Made by a program: the position numbers and the translations under genes. This document shows, piece after piece, positions 6,919 through 13,642 of a stretch of 20,884 bases of DNA. Where the stretch lies: positions 1-20,884 of the forward strand of contig JAGCCO010000007.1 of NCBI GenBank assembly GCA_017651645.1. Direction: 5' to 3'. Position 1 is the first letter of the stretch. Each line of letters begins with the position of its first letter. This DNA is from Bacteroidales bacterium (lineage in GTDB: Bacteria; Bacteroidota; Bacteroidia; Bacteroidales; F082). The notes beneath the pieces are model-generated. The model saw only the letters and a program-made list of their open reading frames with translations. It was not told the DNA's origin and searched no databases.

Positions 6919-7395
6919 ATGAAGACACGACTTTTCATCCTCTTCCTCGTGTTGTCGGTGTCGTTGGTACTATGCGCCTGCGACGCGAAGCGCCGCGCTC
7001 AGCGTCGCATCCGTCGCATCACGGAGCAATGCCCCGAGCTGCTGAGCGTCCAGGCGCATCCCATCGACACCTTCATCGAATTGCCTCCTTTGGCCGATAC
7101 CGCCGTGATTCCCCTTGCTCCGCTGCTTGACGGCCAAGCCGTCAAGATTCAGACGGAGCAGGGCACCTTCACGGCGTCGGCCACCGATGACAGCCTCACA
7201 GTCACCTACGAGGCAGAGCCGGAACCCGTACATTTCTCCGACACGCTGCACTATCAGCAAGTCGTCATCGAGGCGGCTCCTGAGAAGAAGAAACCGCCCG
7301 CCTTCATGTGGTTCCTCCTCGGTATGGTGATAGTGTTGCTGGCTGTCATCGTCATCGTGATAGTAATTGTGATCAAAATGGTGAAGACTTCCTAA
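6919..7395 (+). CDS. Lipoprotein with C-terminal membrane anchor, u-spanin-like
   Basis: 158 residues. The N-terminus is a lipoprotein signal with box LCAC, so Cys21 is the likely lipidated residue, followed by a basic stretch. The middle (about 35-120) is a periplasmic linker of short strands rich in Pro, Thr, Asp and Glu (IDTFIELPPLADTAVIPLAP, DDSLTVTYEAEPEP). After KKKPP comes one transmembrane segment (about 128-152) with an unusual Val-Ile run. A lipid anchor at one end and a membrane helix at the other is the architecture of unimolecular spanins (phage T1 gp11 type), which join outer and inner membranes for lysis. No sequence identity to gp11 is claimed. It is last in the DUF6266 operon and is followed by a terminator-like hairpin. 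Confidence 0.7.
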   Translation: MKTRLFILFLVLSVSLVLCACDAKRRAQRRIRRITEQCPELLSVQAHPIDTFIELPPLADTAVIPLAPLLDGQAVKIQTEQGTFTASATDDSLTVTYEAEPEPVHFSDTLHYQQVVIEAAPEKKKPPAFMWFLLGMVIVLLAVIVIVIVIVIKMVKTS

Positions 7396-7416
7396 TCGGG
7401 GGTCTTCTCCTTTTTT
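7383..7416 (+). terminator. Terminator-like hairpin after the spanin-like gene
   Basis: GAAGAC (7383-7388) pairs with GTCTTC (7402-7407), then TCC and a T-run. The left arm lies inside the end of the coding region. Confidence 0.5.
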
Positions 7417-7439
7417 ATGTCACTTCGTCCGGCTTGGGA

Positions 7440-7549
7440 AGTGGTTTTAATTAATCCTCAGTCGGCCAAAGGTTGCGGAGGAAGCTGGCGCATCTTTTAG
7501 GAAGCTGGCTGGCCGCAACCTTTGTCCGCCTTCGGCTAATAGTGGTTTT
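7440..7549. repeat. MITE-like inverted repeat with 9-bp flanking direct repeats
   Basis: CGGCCAAAGGTTGCGG (7463-7478) and CCGCAACCTTTGTCCG (7513-7528) are complementary at 15 of 16 positions. The loop contains GGAAGCTGGC twice (7480-7489 and 7500-7509). AGTGGTTTT flanks the structure at 7440-7448 and 7541-7549, resembling a target-site duplication. No transposase is present. Confidence 0.45.
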
Positions 7550-7640
7550 GCGTTTTCCCGCTCTCGTTTCTCATCCTCGGTCGGTCATCCGCAAATCCGC
7601 TCCAGCAATTTAATCGATTCGGAGGGCTGCCTGTCTGCCA

Positions 7641-7694
7641 AAGGCTGCGGGGTCAGCTTTGTCCCCAGCGGTGAAGCTTTGGTCCCGCAGCCTT
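7641..7694. repeat. Perfect 11-bp inverted repeat
   Basis: AAGGCTGCGGG (7641-7651) is the reverse complement of CCCGCAGCCTT (7684-7694), with a 32-nt loop. No T-run follows, so it is not an obvious terminator. Confidence 0.6.
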
Positions 7695-7829
7695 CGTCAG
7701 CCAGTCAGGCTCCAGCGGGGAACACGCTTGAAGGGATAGCGGCGCAATGTTCGGCGATGGCCGTGATGCCCGCCTTCACAGTGCGCGAAAAAAACCATCC
7801 CGCTCGTTATGCGTGTTCCAGAAAATATC

Positions 7830-7916
7830 TATCTTTGCAGTCGCTCCATAATACAAAATTTGGAGTTCGTTATTTTGGGAAGCCGATAGCCCAATAACTC
7901 GGCTTCCTCTTTTTTT
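7830..7916 (+). ncRNA. Candidate small RNA beside the integrase
   Basis: A plus-strand -7 element TATCTTTG (7830-7837) is followed by about 70 nt with two stem-loops. The first is CAAAAT (7854-7859) with ATTTTG (7872-7877). The second is GAAGCCGA (7879-7886) with TCGGCTTC (7899-7906), followed directly by a T-run to 7916, a textbook intrinsic terminator. No open frame of note lies between them. Promoter, structure and terminator together suggest a transcript of 70-75 nt that ends 48 bp before the integrase stop codon on the opposite strand. The -33 box is poor. Confidence 0.45.
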
Positions 7917-7925
7917 GTCCAAGGA

Positions 7926-7957
7926 GAAGGGACGGCCGCTGAAGTGACCGTCCCTTC
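7926..7957. terminator. Perfect 10-bp stem-loop after the integrase
   Basis: GAAGGGACGG (7926-7935) pairs perfectly with CCGTCCCTTC (7948-7957), ending a few bases beyond the integrase stop codon. No T-run follows on the minus strand, so it may protect the mRNA end or act as a weak terminator. Confidence 0.5.
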
Positions 7958-7963
7958 TTCCCA

Positions 7964-9466
7964 TCATAGTGATTCAATCATTTTCTGTTTCGTCTCATCA
8001 CTCACCTTGCGGTATCGAGAAATCGCCTTGCTCCCTTCCGCGTGTCCACTCATCGAGGCGATGTCCGCATCCCTAAAGCCTGCATCATACAGGTTGCCGC
8101 AGAAGTTCCGCCGCCCCATGTGGCTACTGGCCACCTCTGAAAGCTTCACCTGCTTTTCCAATCGTGTCACTGGGTCCAGGATGGTCACGGTGTGGTCAAT
8201 CTCTGGAACCGCCTTAAACATTTCCTTAATTCTCTGGTTATACTTTTGGTCAGCAACAAACGGAAGAAGACGGTCATCGTCCGTGTCCTTATACCGTTCA
8301 AGTATGATCTTTGCTTTGGGATGCAAAGGAACCATCACAATCTTCCCGCTCTCGTTCCGAGTCTTTCCGGCAACATACTGAAGATATTTCCCATCCACGA
8401 TGTTCGACTTCTTCAACCTACGCAAGTCACCGATACGGCATCCCACCAAGGACTGGAAAACAAAGATATCCCTTTGCACAGCCAATTCCGGCCTGTCGCT
8501 GAAATCCGCTTCAAAAAGTTTGTCCCTATCCTCGTTAGAGAAGAAATAAGGTGTGCCGTAAACGGATTGATCCATATTGAACCCTTCGAAAATATCGTCC
8601 ACTTTCACTTTCTGGACCTTGTCCAGCCAATGCCAAAAAGCCTTCAAATACTTGAATTCGATGACCACATAATTCAGGCTACGTCTTTTCACGCCCCTTT
8701 CAAGAATGGAGTCGTACCCTTCATAAATGGCCTGATAACGCTTCTTCGGAACAGGCTTTTCCACCGTCTTTTGCCACTTCTTATAAGTTCCTACAGTCAC
8801 TTGTTCGGTCTCCCACAAGTCACATTCATTGATGATGAAACTCCGAAACTCATATAAATCGGCAGTAGTCAAGTCTTTAATCCGAAACCGTTTCCCCAGG
8901 TATCTCTCCATTCTTTCCCAAATACCCGCACAAGTGGAATAAGTCTTCCATCTCGTTTCCACGATGACCCCATTCTTCAGTTGCTCATCGATGAATAATC
9001 TGAAGACATCGAGAAAATAGCGGTTATCCGCTTTCGCCATCTCTTTTTTCCTTTTCGTTTCCGCCTCATTCATTTGGGTCTTACTGCCAAGGCCCCATCT
9101 ATTGACAACCGTTTTCTTGCCGCCAATATAAGTCTCTTCTTCAGAAGAATTCCACACAATGTCTTTCATCCATTGCGTCAACGAATCCGGTTTCAATTCT
9201 TTCGGGTCGGTTTGTTCCCAGCAGCGCATAAGAAACGATGTCAGTTGATTCAGTCGATCTCTGACTTCCTCGCAGTCGTCGCCGTACTTGTTTTGTTTCT
9301 TGCCCTTGGGCATCCCCTTTTCAGCGTCCCAATTTCCCGCCGTTATGAAGATGCCAGTGGCCACTCTTTTCACGAAATTCCTGTTGCCGCAGAAGCGCAT
9401 CTGGATTTCGCCTCTTTCGTCATCTTTCTTGATGTACCTTGAAAGGTAATAATTGATAGTTGCCAT
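7964..9466 (-). CDS. Tyrosine recombinase (phage-type integrase)
   Basis: 500-residue site-specific recombinase, the integrase of the element. The N-terminal arm-binding region (about 1-60) is followed by a core-binding SAM-like domain (about 150-300) and the catalytic domain (about 325-495). All catalytic residues are present: Arg344 in GCRIGDL, Lys368 in AGKTRNESG, His449 and Arg452 in HMGRR, His475 in MSGHAEG and the nucleophile Tyr485 in ISRYRKV. The linker of about 100 residues between arm and core domains is longer than in many family members. The gene reads away from the hydrolase junction, with its start 265 bp from the junction, as is usual for integrases beside their attachment site. 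Its codons are more AT-rich than those of the DUF6266 genes. Confidence 0.95.
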   Translation of the reverse strand: MATINYYLSRYIKKDDERGEIQMRFCGNRNFVKRVATGIFITAGNWDAEKGMPKGKKQNKYGDDCEEVRDRLNQLTSFLMRCWEQTDPKELKPDSLTQWMKDIVWNSSEEETYIGGKKTVVNRWGLGSKTQMNEAETKRKKEMAKADNRYFLDVFRLFIDEQLKNGVIVETRWKTYSTCAGIWERMERYLGKRFRIKDLTTADLYEFRSFIINECDLWETEQVTVGTYKKWQKTVEKPVPKKRYQAIYEGYDSILERGVKRRSLNYVVIEFKYLKAFWHWLDKVQKVKVDDIFEGFNMDQSVYGTPYFFSNEDRDKLFEADFSDRPELAVQRDIFVFQSLVGCRIGDLRRLKKSNIVDGKYLQYVAGKTRNESGKIVMVPLHPKAKIILERYKDTDDDRLLPFVADQKYNQRIKEMFKAVPEIDHTVTILDPVTRLEKQVKLSEVASSHMGRRNFCGNLYDAGFRDADIASMSGHAEGSKAISRYRKVSDETKQKMIESL

Positions 9467-9505
9467 AATACTAAAATGTTAGATTGTTCGTTATTTGTCT
9501 GAATT

Positions 9506-9524
9506 AAGGGGTAGCCCTCCCCTT
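9506..9524 (-). promoter_or_regulatory. Leader hairpin of the integrase
   Basis: AAGGGG (9506-9511) and CCCCTT (9519-9524) form a compact stem in the 5' leader, about 40 nt upstream of the integrase ATG. It could limit integrase translation. Confidence 0.4.
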
Positions 9525-9536
9525 CAAAAGACAATG

Positions 9537-9570
9537 CAAATATACGAAAAATTTCCGAATCCGTGTCAAC
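9537..9570 (-). promoter_or_regulatory. Integrase promoter
   Basis: TATATTTG on the minus strand (9544-9537) matches the -7 consensus. GTTG (9570-9567), 22 bp upstream, is a one-mismatch -33 box and overlaps the first CCGTGTCAAC repeat, so a protein bound there could repress integrase. Confidence 0.55.
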
Positions 9571-9581
9571 GCCGTGTCAAC
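9561..9581. repeat. Direct repeats upstream of integrase, possible arm sites
   Basis: CCGTGTCAAC occurs at 9561-9570 and 9572-9581, one helical turn apart, between the integrase gene and the element end. Such paired direct repeats are typical arm-type binding sites for integrase or sites for a directionality factor. The assignment is inference. Confidence 0.5.
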
Positions 9582-9607
9582 CAAACTCAAAAAATCTGCT
9601 CATTCGT

Positions 9608-9641
9608 GATAATTTATTATCAGTCTAAATAATCCGATTAT
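9608..9641. promoter_or_regulatory. Clustered ATTATC palindromes near the element end
   Basis: GATAATTTATTATC (9608-9621) is a perfect 14-bp palindrome, and ATAATC-C-GATTAT (9629-9641) is a second one. Both contain the word ATTAT(C). They could be operator or excisionase sites. Confidence 0.4.
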
Positions 9642-9710
9642 CATACAAAACAAAGAAAATCAACACATTATAAAGACATAAACCAAATGAACCCCACCAA
9701 CGAAAATAAA

Positions 9711-10979
9711 TCAACATTCAATATTGTTGCCCAGGTCGGGCAACTCACGCAGGGTGAGGTTGGTCTTACCGTACTCAGCTATGATCTTCTCGTAGCCAGG
9801 CAGATTCTGTGAGGCGATGACCTGAAGATCCTTGGAGCCGTTCAACAACAAGGCGGGACAAGTGGTCTTCACGATGGCCTCAGTGGGGTCGTATCTCAAG
9901 AAATAATACATCCAAGGCGAAGCGAGTTGACCTACGGTCTGCTCGGTCAGCTCCTCGTTGTAGCCCCAGCCTTTCACCAGATTCCGCAAGAGACTGTCGG
10001 CCTCTTCCCTATTCTCTGAATCGGCGATGATGCCATACAACTGGTCGTTCACCGCACTGCTCATGGCGACGGCTTCCTCAGGCAGACCTTGGGCGCGATA
10101 GATGGCTTCTCCCTGCGCCTTGAGGACTTCTATGCCGTTCACCGAAGGACCTGCCAACGAAACCAGAAACGCCACCTCAGGACGGCGTGCCGACACCATG
10201 AAGTTAATGATACCGCCCTCGCTGTGACCCAAAATGCCCACACGCGAAGCATCGATGTGCTTTTGTTTATGCAAAAAGTCAAAGGCTGCCTCGGCATCGT
10301 AGGAGAAATCCAATGAGGTTGCATTCTCCACCTCGCCTGTCGAGCCACCCATGCCACGGTCATCGTAACGCAGCACGGCGACGCCATGACGAGCGCAGTA
10401 ATCCGCGATGACCCAGAACGGACGGTGGTTCATCAGCTCCTCGTCGCGGTTCTGCTGACCGCTGCCCGAGACAAGCACCATGGCCGGGAATGGGCCTTTG
10501 CCTTTTGGGATGGTCAAGGTACCTGTCAGGGTATTGCCTTCTTTTTCATTGGTAAAGCTCACCTCTTCAATGCGATAATCAAACGGTGGCTGAGGGTCTT
10601 GCGGACGCGCTTGTTGCTGCTCCTTCTTCTCTGTCTTGGCGAGGTTGAGTGGAAAAGTCATGCCGTGTTGCGTGAAACTGCCTTCGATAGCCGAGTCCTT
10701 CAGTATTCCGGAATAAGAGGCCCCCATAGCTTTCATTTTCAGTTGCAATTGACCTTCCTGAAAAGTAATCTCATCTACAGGGATGTCGAACGCGCCTTGT
10801 ACCGGCACATCCAAAGTGGCGGAAAAGCCGTTTTCTGCAGCCTTGATGTCGAAAGCCATCTCCAGTTTCTGAGCACCAAGGTCGATTTGGCCTTCCCAAT
10901 AGCCCTCTATCTGAGCTTTGGCTGACATAGCCATAAAGGCCAATAAAATCGATAATAAAATGGTTCTTAAATTATTCAT
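9711..10979 (-). pseudogene. Alpha/beta hydrolase truncated by element insertion
   Basis: Exported serine hydrolase (prolyl-oligopeptidase/DLH-like), 422 residues as it stands. Signal peptide 1-22 (ending AKAQ), a beta-rich N-terminal domain (about 25-115), then the alpha/beta hydrolase fold (about 135-416). The nucleophile is Ser253 in GHSEGG and the acid is Asp384 in NGSKDLQV. Homologues I know continue from ELPDL into NHLFQ, where the His completes the triad, and run on for about 50 residues. Here the chain reads ELPDL and then GNNIEC-stop. The last six codons come from the mobile element, so the catalytic His is missing and the gene is probably inactive. It could also be misfolded or retain binding only. 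The remainder of the gene is not in this window. Confidence 0.82.
9726..9744. other. Attachment site core (attR) at the element/hydrolase junction
   Basis: GTTGCCC (9726-9732) and GGGCAAC (9738-9744) are a perfect inverted repeat around the 5-bp AGGTC. The right arm encodes hydrolase residues ELP. The left arm belongs to the element. Inverted core arms around a short crossover region are the standard layout of tyrosine recombinase sites, and the hydrolase reading frame departs from its family exactly here. Confidence 0.65.
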
Positions 10980-11037
10980 TTTCGTTACTGTTTAAATACA
11001 CTTTTTCTCAAAAGGACGTACACTTGAGTCAACCCGA

Positions 11038-11117
11038 CTCTAAATTATCAATTATCAATTATCAACTCTAAATTATCAATTATCAACTCTAAACTCTAAA
11101 CTCTAAACTCTAAACTA
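11038..11117. repeat. AT-rich tandem microsatellite
   Basis: Tandem units of AATTATC and CTCTAAA fill 80 bp between the hydrolase and the Arc-like gene and reach the stop codon of the latter. Of the same kind as the tandem repeats at 20618-20670. Confidence 0.8.
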
Positions 11118-11288
11118 CTTCTTCTTCCTCCCGCTCTTCTTCAAAGCCTCAGCGATGATCCACTGCAGTTGGCCGTTGACGGAGCGAAATTCGTCGTTAG
11201 CCCATTTCTCCACCGCTTCCATGGTTTCCGCATCGACGCGGAGCAGGAAGGTCTTGTTGTTGCTTGTATTGTCTTTCTCTTTGGCCAT
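11115..11288 (-). CDS. Arc-like ribbon-helix-helix protein
   Basis: 57 residues (58 if the upstream ATG is used). The core reads KTFLLRVDAETMEAVEKWA followed by VNGQLQWIIAEALKKSG: one beta strand and two helices, the ribbon-helix-helix fold of Arc/MetJ DNA-binding proteins. In Bacteroidota, proteins of this type are commonly found directly beside SPFH genes. The Lys/Arg tail (GRKKK) fits DNA contact. The second ATG (11286-11288) is preferred because GGAGG lies 6 nt upstream of it. The upstream gene's TGA directly abuts the first ATG, so translation is probably coupled. Likely the autoregulator or nucleic-acid-binding partner of the operon (inference). Confidence 0.8.
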   Translation of the reverse strand: MAKEKDNTSNNKTFLLRVDAETMEAVEKWANDEFRSVNGQLQWIIAEALKKSGRKKK

Positions 11289-11291
11289 CAT

Positions 11292-12032
11292 TCACCTCCT
11301 CTTTGATTTCACCTGCGCGATCATCTCAAGCGTTTCCTCCTCCGTAGCGCAGTTGAGATAATACAATCCGCCATCCGAGGTGCGTACTTCCAAAACGGGG
11401 CCTCCATCGTCACAAAGGAACAACATGCAGCTCTCCCCACTTTTCAGCCGGAAATGCCCAATGCTGACATTGTCCGTCGAGAGGCCATTGGTGCGAATAG
11501 AGATGGAAGGCCAATCCGTCAAGACCGTAGAGGCAGTGATGTCGGACATAGGAATCGTAGCGCTGTAACCGCCTCCCTTTGCCGTGATGTAATCATCAGA
11601 TACATCTATCGTTGCAGGTTTGGAGCCTTTGAAGAAGAAGAATAGCATAACTGCCATAGATACGAAAGTGATGATAATGGCAATCCAGCTATTCCGACGA
11701 TCCTTTTTGCCTTCCTCGCCTTGCATGCCAGCATCGTATCTTCTGCTGATCTTCATACAGGCAACAATCATCGCACAAGTCACCACGGCAAGCACAACCA
11801 TGTGAACACCCATTGGAATATGCACAAGTGTTGACAAGCCACCCATAAGCAGCATCACCGTACCACTGATAAGTAGCACATTACGGAAACCGGTCTTCAG
11901 GCCTTCCAAATCTACTTTGGCCAGTCGTTTCTTTGACATGGTGTTTACACCCGAGATCATCATCGGGAAACGATAGACCAACAAGCCCGTGAGCATAAGT
12001 GTTATGCCTATTATTAAATCTGTCCAAAACAT
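11292..12032 (-). CDS. Membrane protein with DUF3784-like helices and PH-like domain
   Basis: 246 residues. Hydrophobic segments at about 4-25, 52-72, 78-96 and 115-134. VNTMSKKRLAKVD (29-41) between the first two resembles the DUF3784 signature. The C-terminal part (about 138-246) is soluble and beta-rich: DYITAKGGGYSATIPMSDI, then SIGHFRLKSGESCMLFL, then LEVRTSDGGLYYLNCATEEE, ending in a helix. This is the pattern of bacterial PH-like domains. Layout matches the 250-residue protein two genes upstream, so the two are probably paralogues. Located 6 bp after the preceding gene, and its stop touches the start of the Arc-like gene. Function unknown. Confidence 0.75.
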   Translation of the reverse strand: MFWTDLIIGITLMLTGLLVYRFPMMISGVNTMSKKRLAKVDLEGLKTGFRNVLLISGTVMLLMGGLSTLVHIPMGVHMVVLAVVTCAMIVACMKISRRYDAGMQGEEGKKDRRNSWIAIIITFVSMAVMLFFFFKGSKPATIDVSDDYITAKGGGYSATIPMSDITASTVLTDWPSISIRTNGLSTDNVSIGHFRLKSGESCMLFLCDDGGPVLEVRTSDGGLYYLNCATEEETLEMIAQVKSKRR

Positions 12033-12038
12033 AGTTAT

Positions 12039-12431
12039 TTAGTTTACAATTAGATAAGTTACAATAATCACAAGCCCCACCGCGAAAGTAACAAGACCCG
12101 CCTTGCTGAATTCTCCAGTTAAACGCCATTTGGCAATGACCAATACCAAGCAAAGAAGGCAAGCGGGAATCAGCATGGAAAGAAATGACTCCATGTGAAA
12201 GACGAGATCGAGCAACGCTGCCAGTGCCCAAGCGAGTCCAGAAGACAAGTAATTGACCATAAGGAACTTCTGCATTCCCGACTCGTATTCAGCACCTCGC
12301 TGCTCCGCCATTACCTTTTTCATACCACGGTCTTTCTCAGGATGCCGTATTACACGAATGGCGAACCACACAGGGATGGAAACCATGAGAAGCAAAAATG
12401 CTATCAAGAAAATTAAAATAGCCGTTTTCAT
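12039..12431 (-). CDS. Four-helix membrane protein, SPFH operon
   Basis: 130 residues, almost entirely membrane: helices at about 3-25, 57-75, 80-98 and 108-128. A charged segment (HPEKDRGMKKVMAEQRGAEY) lies after the first helix. Residues from MQKFLMVNYLSSG to AKWRLTGE align by eye with LQRLYFINYLVTG to AKQRVTGR of the 250-residue neighbour, so it is that protein's membrane module without the PH-like domain. Its ATG overlaps the neighbour's TGA by 4 bp (ATGA), showing translational coupling. Function unknown. Confidence 0.75.
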   Translation of the reverse strand: MKTAILIFLIAFLLLMVSIPVWFAIRVIRHPEKDRGMKKVMAEQRGAEYESGMQKFLMVNYLSSGLAWALAALLDLVFHMESFLSMLIPACLLCLVLVIAKWRLTGEFSKAGLVTFAVGLVIIVTYLIVN

Positions 12432-13180
12432 CGCTTTTCAATTTTATCATTCAATTCCTCAAGTAGCAACTCGGTCTCTTCTGCCGTTTTCCGGTTGACA
12501 AGAATCAAGCCGTTACGGGTGTACAGCATCAAGTATGGTGCCCCTTTCCCTAATAGGTAGAACTTGGCATCCGAACCGTCTTTTAGGCGAAACTCGCCTT
12601 TCTTGCCACTGCCAAAGCTGTAGCCTGCCTTACAATACTTTGTTTCAGGCAGTTCGTTGATAACCTTAATAGAATCAATAGCTTGGTAAGGCATCTCCAT
12701 GCCATAGTCGCCTTCAATGTTGAAAGTTTCGGGGAGCACTTCCACCTTGCTTGCCTTGTACGACATGGACCATGCTATCACCACGCCAAAAACCACCACA
12801 GCGAAAAGCACCCATTTCCAAGCCTCAATTCTTCCAGTGACTCTTTGCTTGGCATACAGGAACATGACTCCTGAAACTATGGTTGCAAACAGCATGAAAT
12901 AAGCAACGTTGATGCCGAAAGCCAATCCCATCAGTCCGGGAAGGATGAACAACACACCCGTCACGAGATAGTTGATGAAGTAAAGCCGCTGAAGTTCAGG
13001 ATTATCGGCCAATTCAACATAGTATTTTGACTTCCATCCTTTAGCAGAAAACGGTTCCCTATTCCAAAGCGAGACAAGCCGAAAAGGTTTCCTAATGCGC
13101 GCCCTTTCGGGTATGTACCTGATGCGGAATGCATTAAGTATCAAAACAACACCTATTACTATGCTGAGGAGATTGGTCAT
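12428..13180 (-). CDS. Membrane protein with PH-like C-terminal domain
   Basis: 250 residues. A first hydrophobic segment (about 3-20) is followed by a basic loop (RIRKPFRLVSLWNREPFSAK) and an amphipathic stretch, then helices at about 70-88, 92-110 and 122-142. The C-terminal domain (about 150-250) has repeated strands (PYQAIDSIKVI, KKGEFRLKDGSDAKFYLLG, PYLMLYTRNGLILVN) and a final helix (TAEETELLLEEL), matching a bacterial PH-like fold and the domain of the 246-residue protein. It lies 7 bp after the 131-residue gene and overlaps the next gene by 4 bp. Ligand or partner unknown. Membrane association next to SPFH is the main clue. Confidence 0.75.
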   Translation of the reverse strand: MTNLLSIVIGVVLILNAFRIRYIPERARIRKPFRLVSLWNREPFSAKGWKSKYYVELADNPELQRLYFINYLVTGVLFILPGLMGLAFGINVAYFMLFATIVSGVMFLYAKQRVTGRIEAWKWVLFAVVVFGVVIAWSMSYKASKVEVLPETFNIEGDYGMEMPYQAIDSIKVINELPETKYCKAGYSFGSGKKGEFRLKDGSDAKFYLLGKGAPYLMLYTRNGLILVNRKTAEETELLLEELNDKIEKR

Positions 13181-13187
13181 TTTTCCA

Positions 13188-13583
13188 TTATTTTAATGCT
13201 ACACACCAATAATAAACGCCTAATGCCACCAAAGCCAACGATATGAGTGAGATGGCTACAAAGGCGATTCTGCAAAATCTTTCATTGTGTCTCAGCACCA
13301 TCCACCAAAGTCCAAACAACATCACAATCGTCAATACCAAAGCTATGGAGATGCCAATTGCACTATAATAATCTTGCCATTGGGGAAAACATGATACCAC
13401 AGCTATCAACATAACCATAATGCCGAAAAGCACGAGATAGAAAAACATAAATCTTTGACTTTCTGGCTTTAACACTTCCCCTTTCATATTACGAAAGATA
13501 ATATCAGGGCGAAACTTTCCGAAAACTGCCACACCGATAGCTAAAACGCCCATGAGCAGAATGATTATCATATCCTTATCCAT
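13188..13583 (-). CDS. Four-helix membrane protein, SPFH operon
   Basis: 131 residues with hydrophobic segments at about 5-22, 45-65, 73-95 and 105-127. The loop after the first helix (FRPDIIFRNMKGEVLKPESQ) leads into QRFMFFYLVLFG, which has the same place and pattern as the second helix of the three downstream proteins, so it may be a diverged member of the same set. No soluble domain. First of four membrane genes after SPFH, 59 bp downstream of it. Function unknown. Confidence 0.7.
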   Translation of the reverse strand: MDKDMIIILLMGVLAIGVAVFGKFRPDIIFRNMKGEVLKPESQRFMFFYLVLFGIMVMLIAVVSCFPQWQDYYSAIGISIALVLTIVMLFGLWWMVLRHNERFCRIAFVAISLISLALVALGVYYWCVALK

Positions 13584-13618
13584 TTTTCTATTTTTTTATT
13601 ATTATTAACGTTGTCTTT

Positions 13619-13635
13619 TGCCGCGCTTTGCGGCA
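13619..13635 (-). promoter_or_regulatory. Intercistronic hairpin after SPFH
   Basis: GCCGC (13620-13624) pairs with GCGGC (13630-13634) in the 59-bp gap between SPFH and the next gene. It could give SPFH higher mRNA levels than the membrane genes behind it. Confidence 0.4.
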
Positions 13636-13642
13636 GTCCGTA

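Larger units (their letters stand above)
7417..7829. other. Hairpin-rich non-coding block
   Basis: No supportable gene. The block holds a 16-bp imperfect inverted repeat (7463-7528), a perfect 11-bp inverted repeat (7641-7694) and a third copy of the CTGCCTGTCTGC word seen at 70-81. Many copies of AGCTTT/GAAGCT words suggest an accumulation of small palindromic repeats. Confidence 0.5.

Noticed and set aside
7417..9735. tRNA gene as integration target
   Set aside because: No cloverleaf or CCA-type 3' end is seen near the junction. The target is the hydrolase gene.
11115..11291. Toxin-antitoxin pair
   Set aside because: The Arc-like protein has no toxin-like neighbour. Its context is the SPFH operon.
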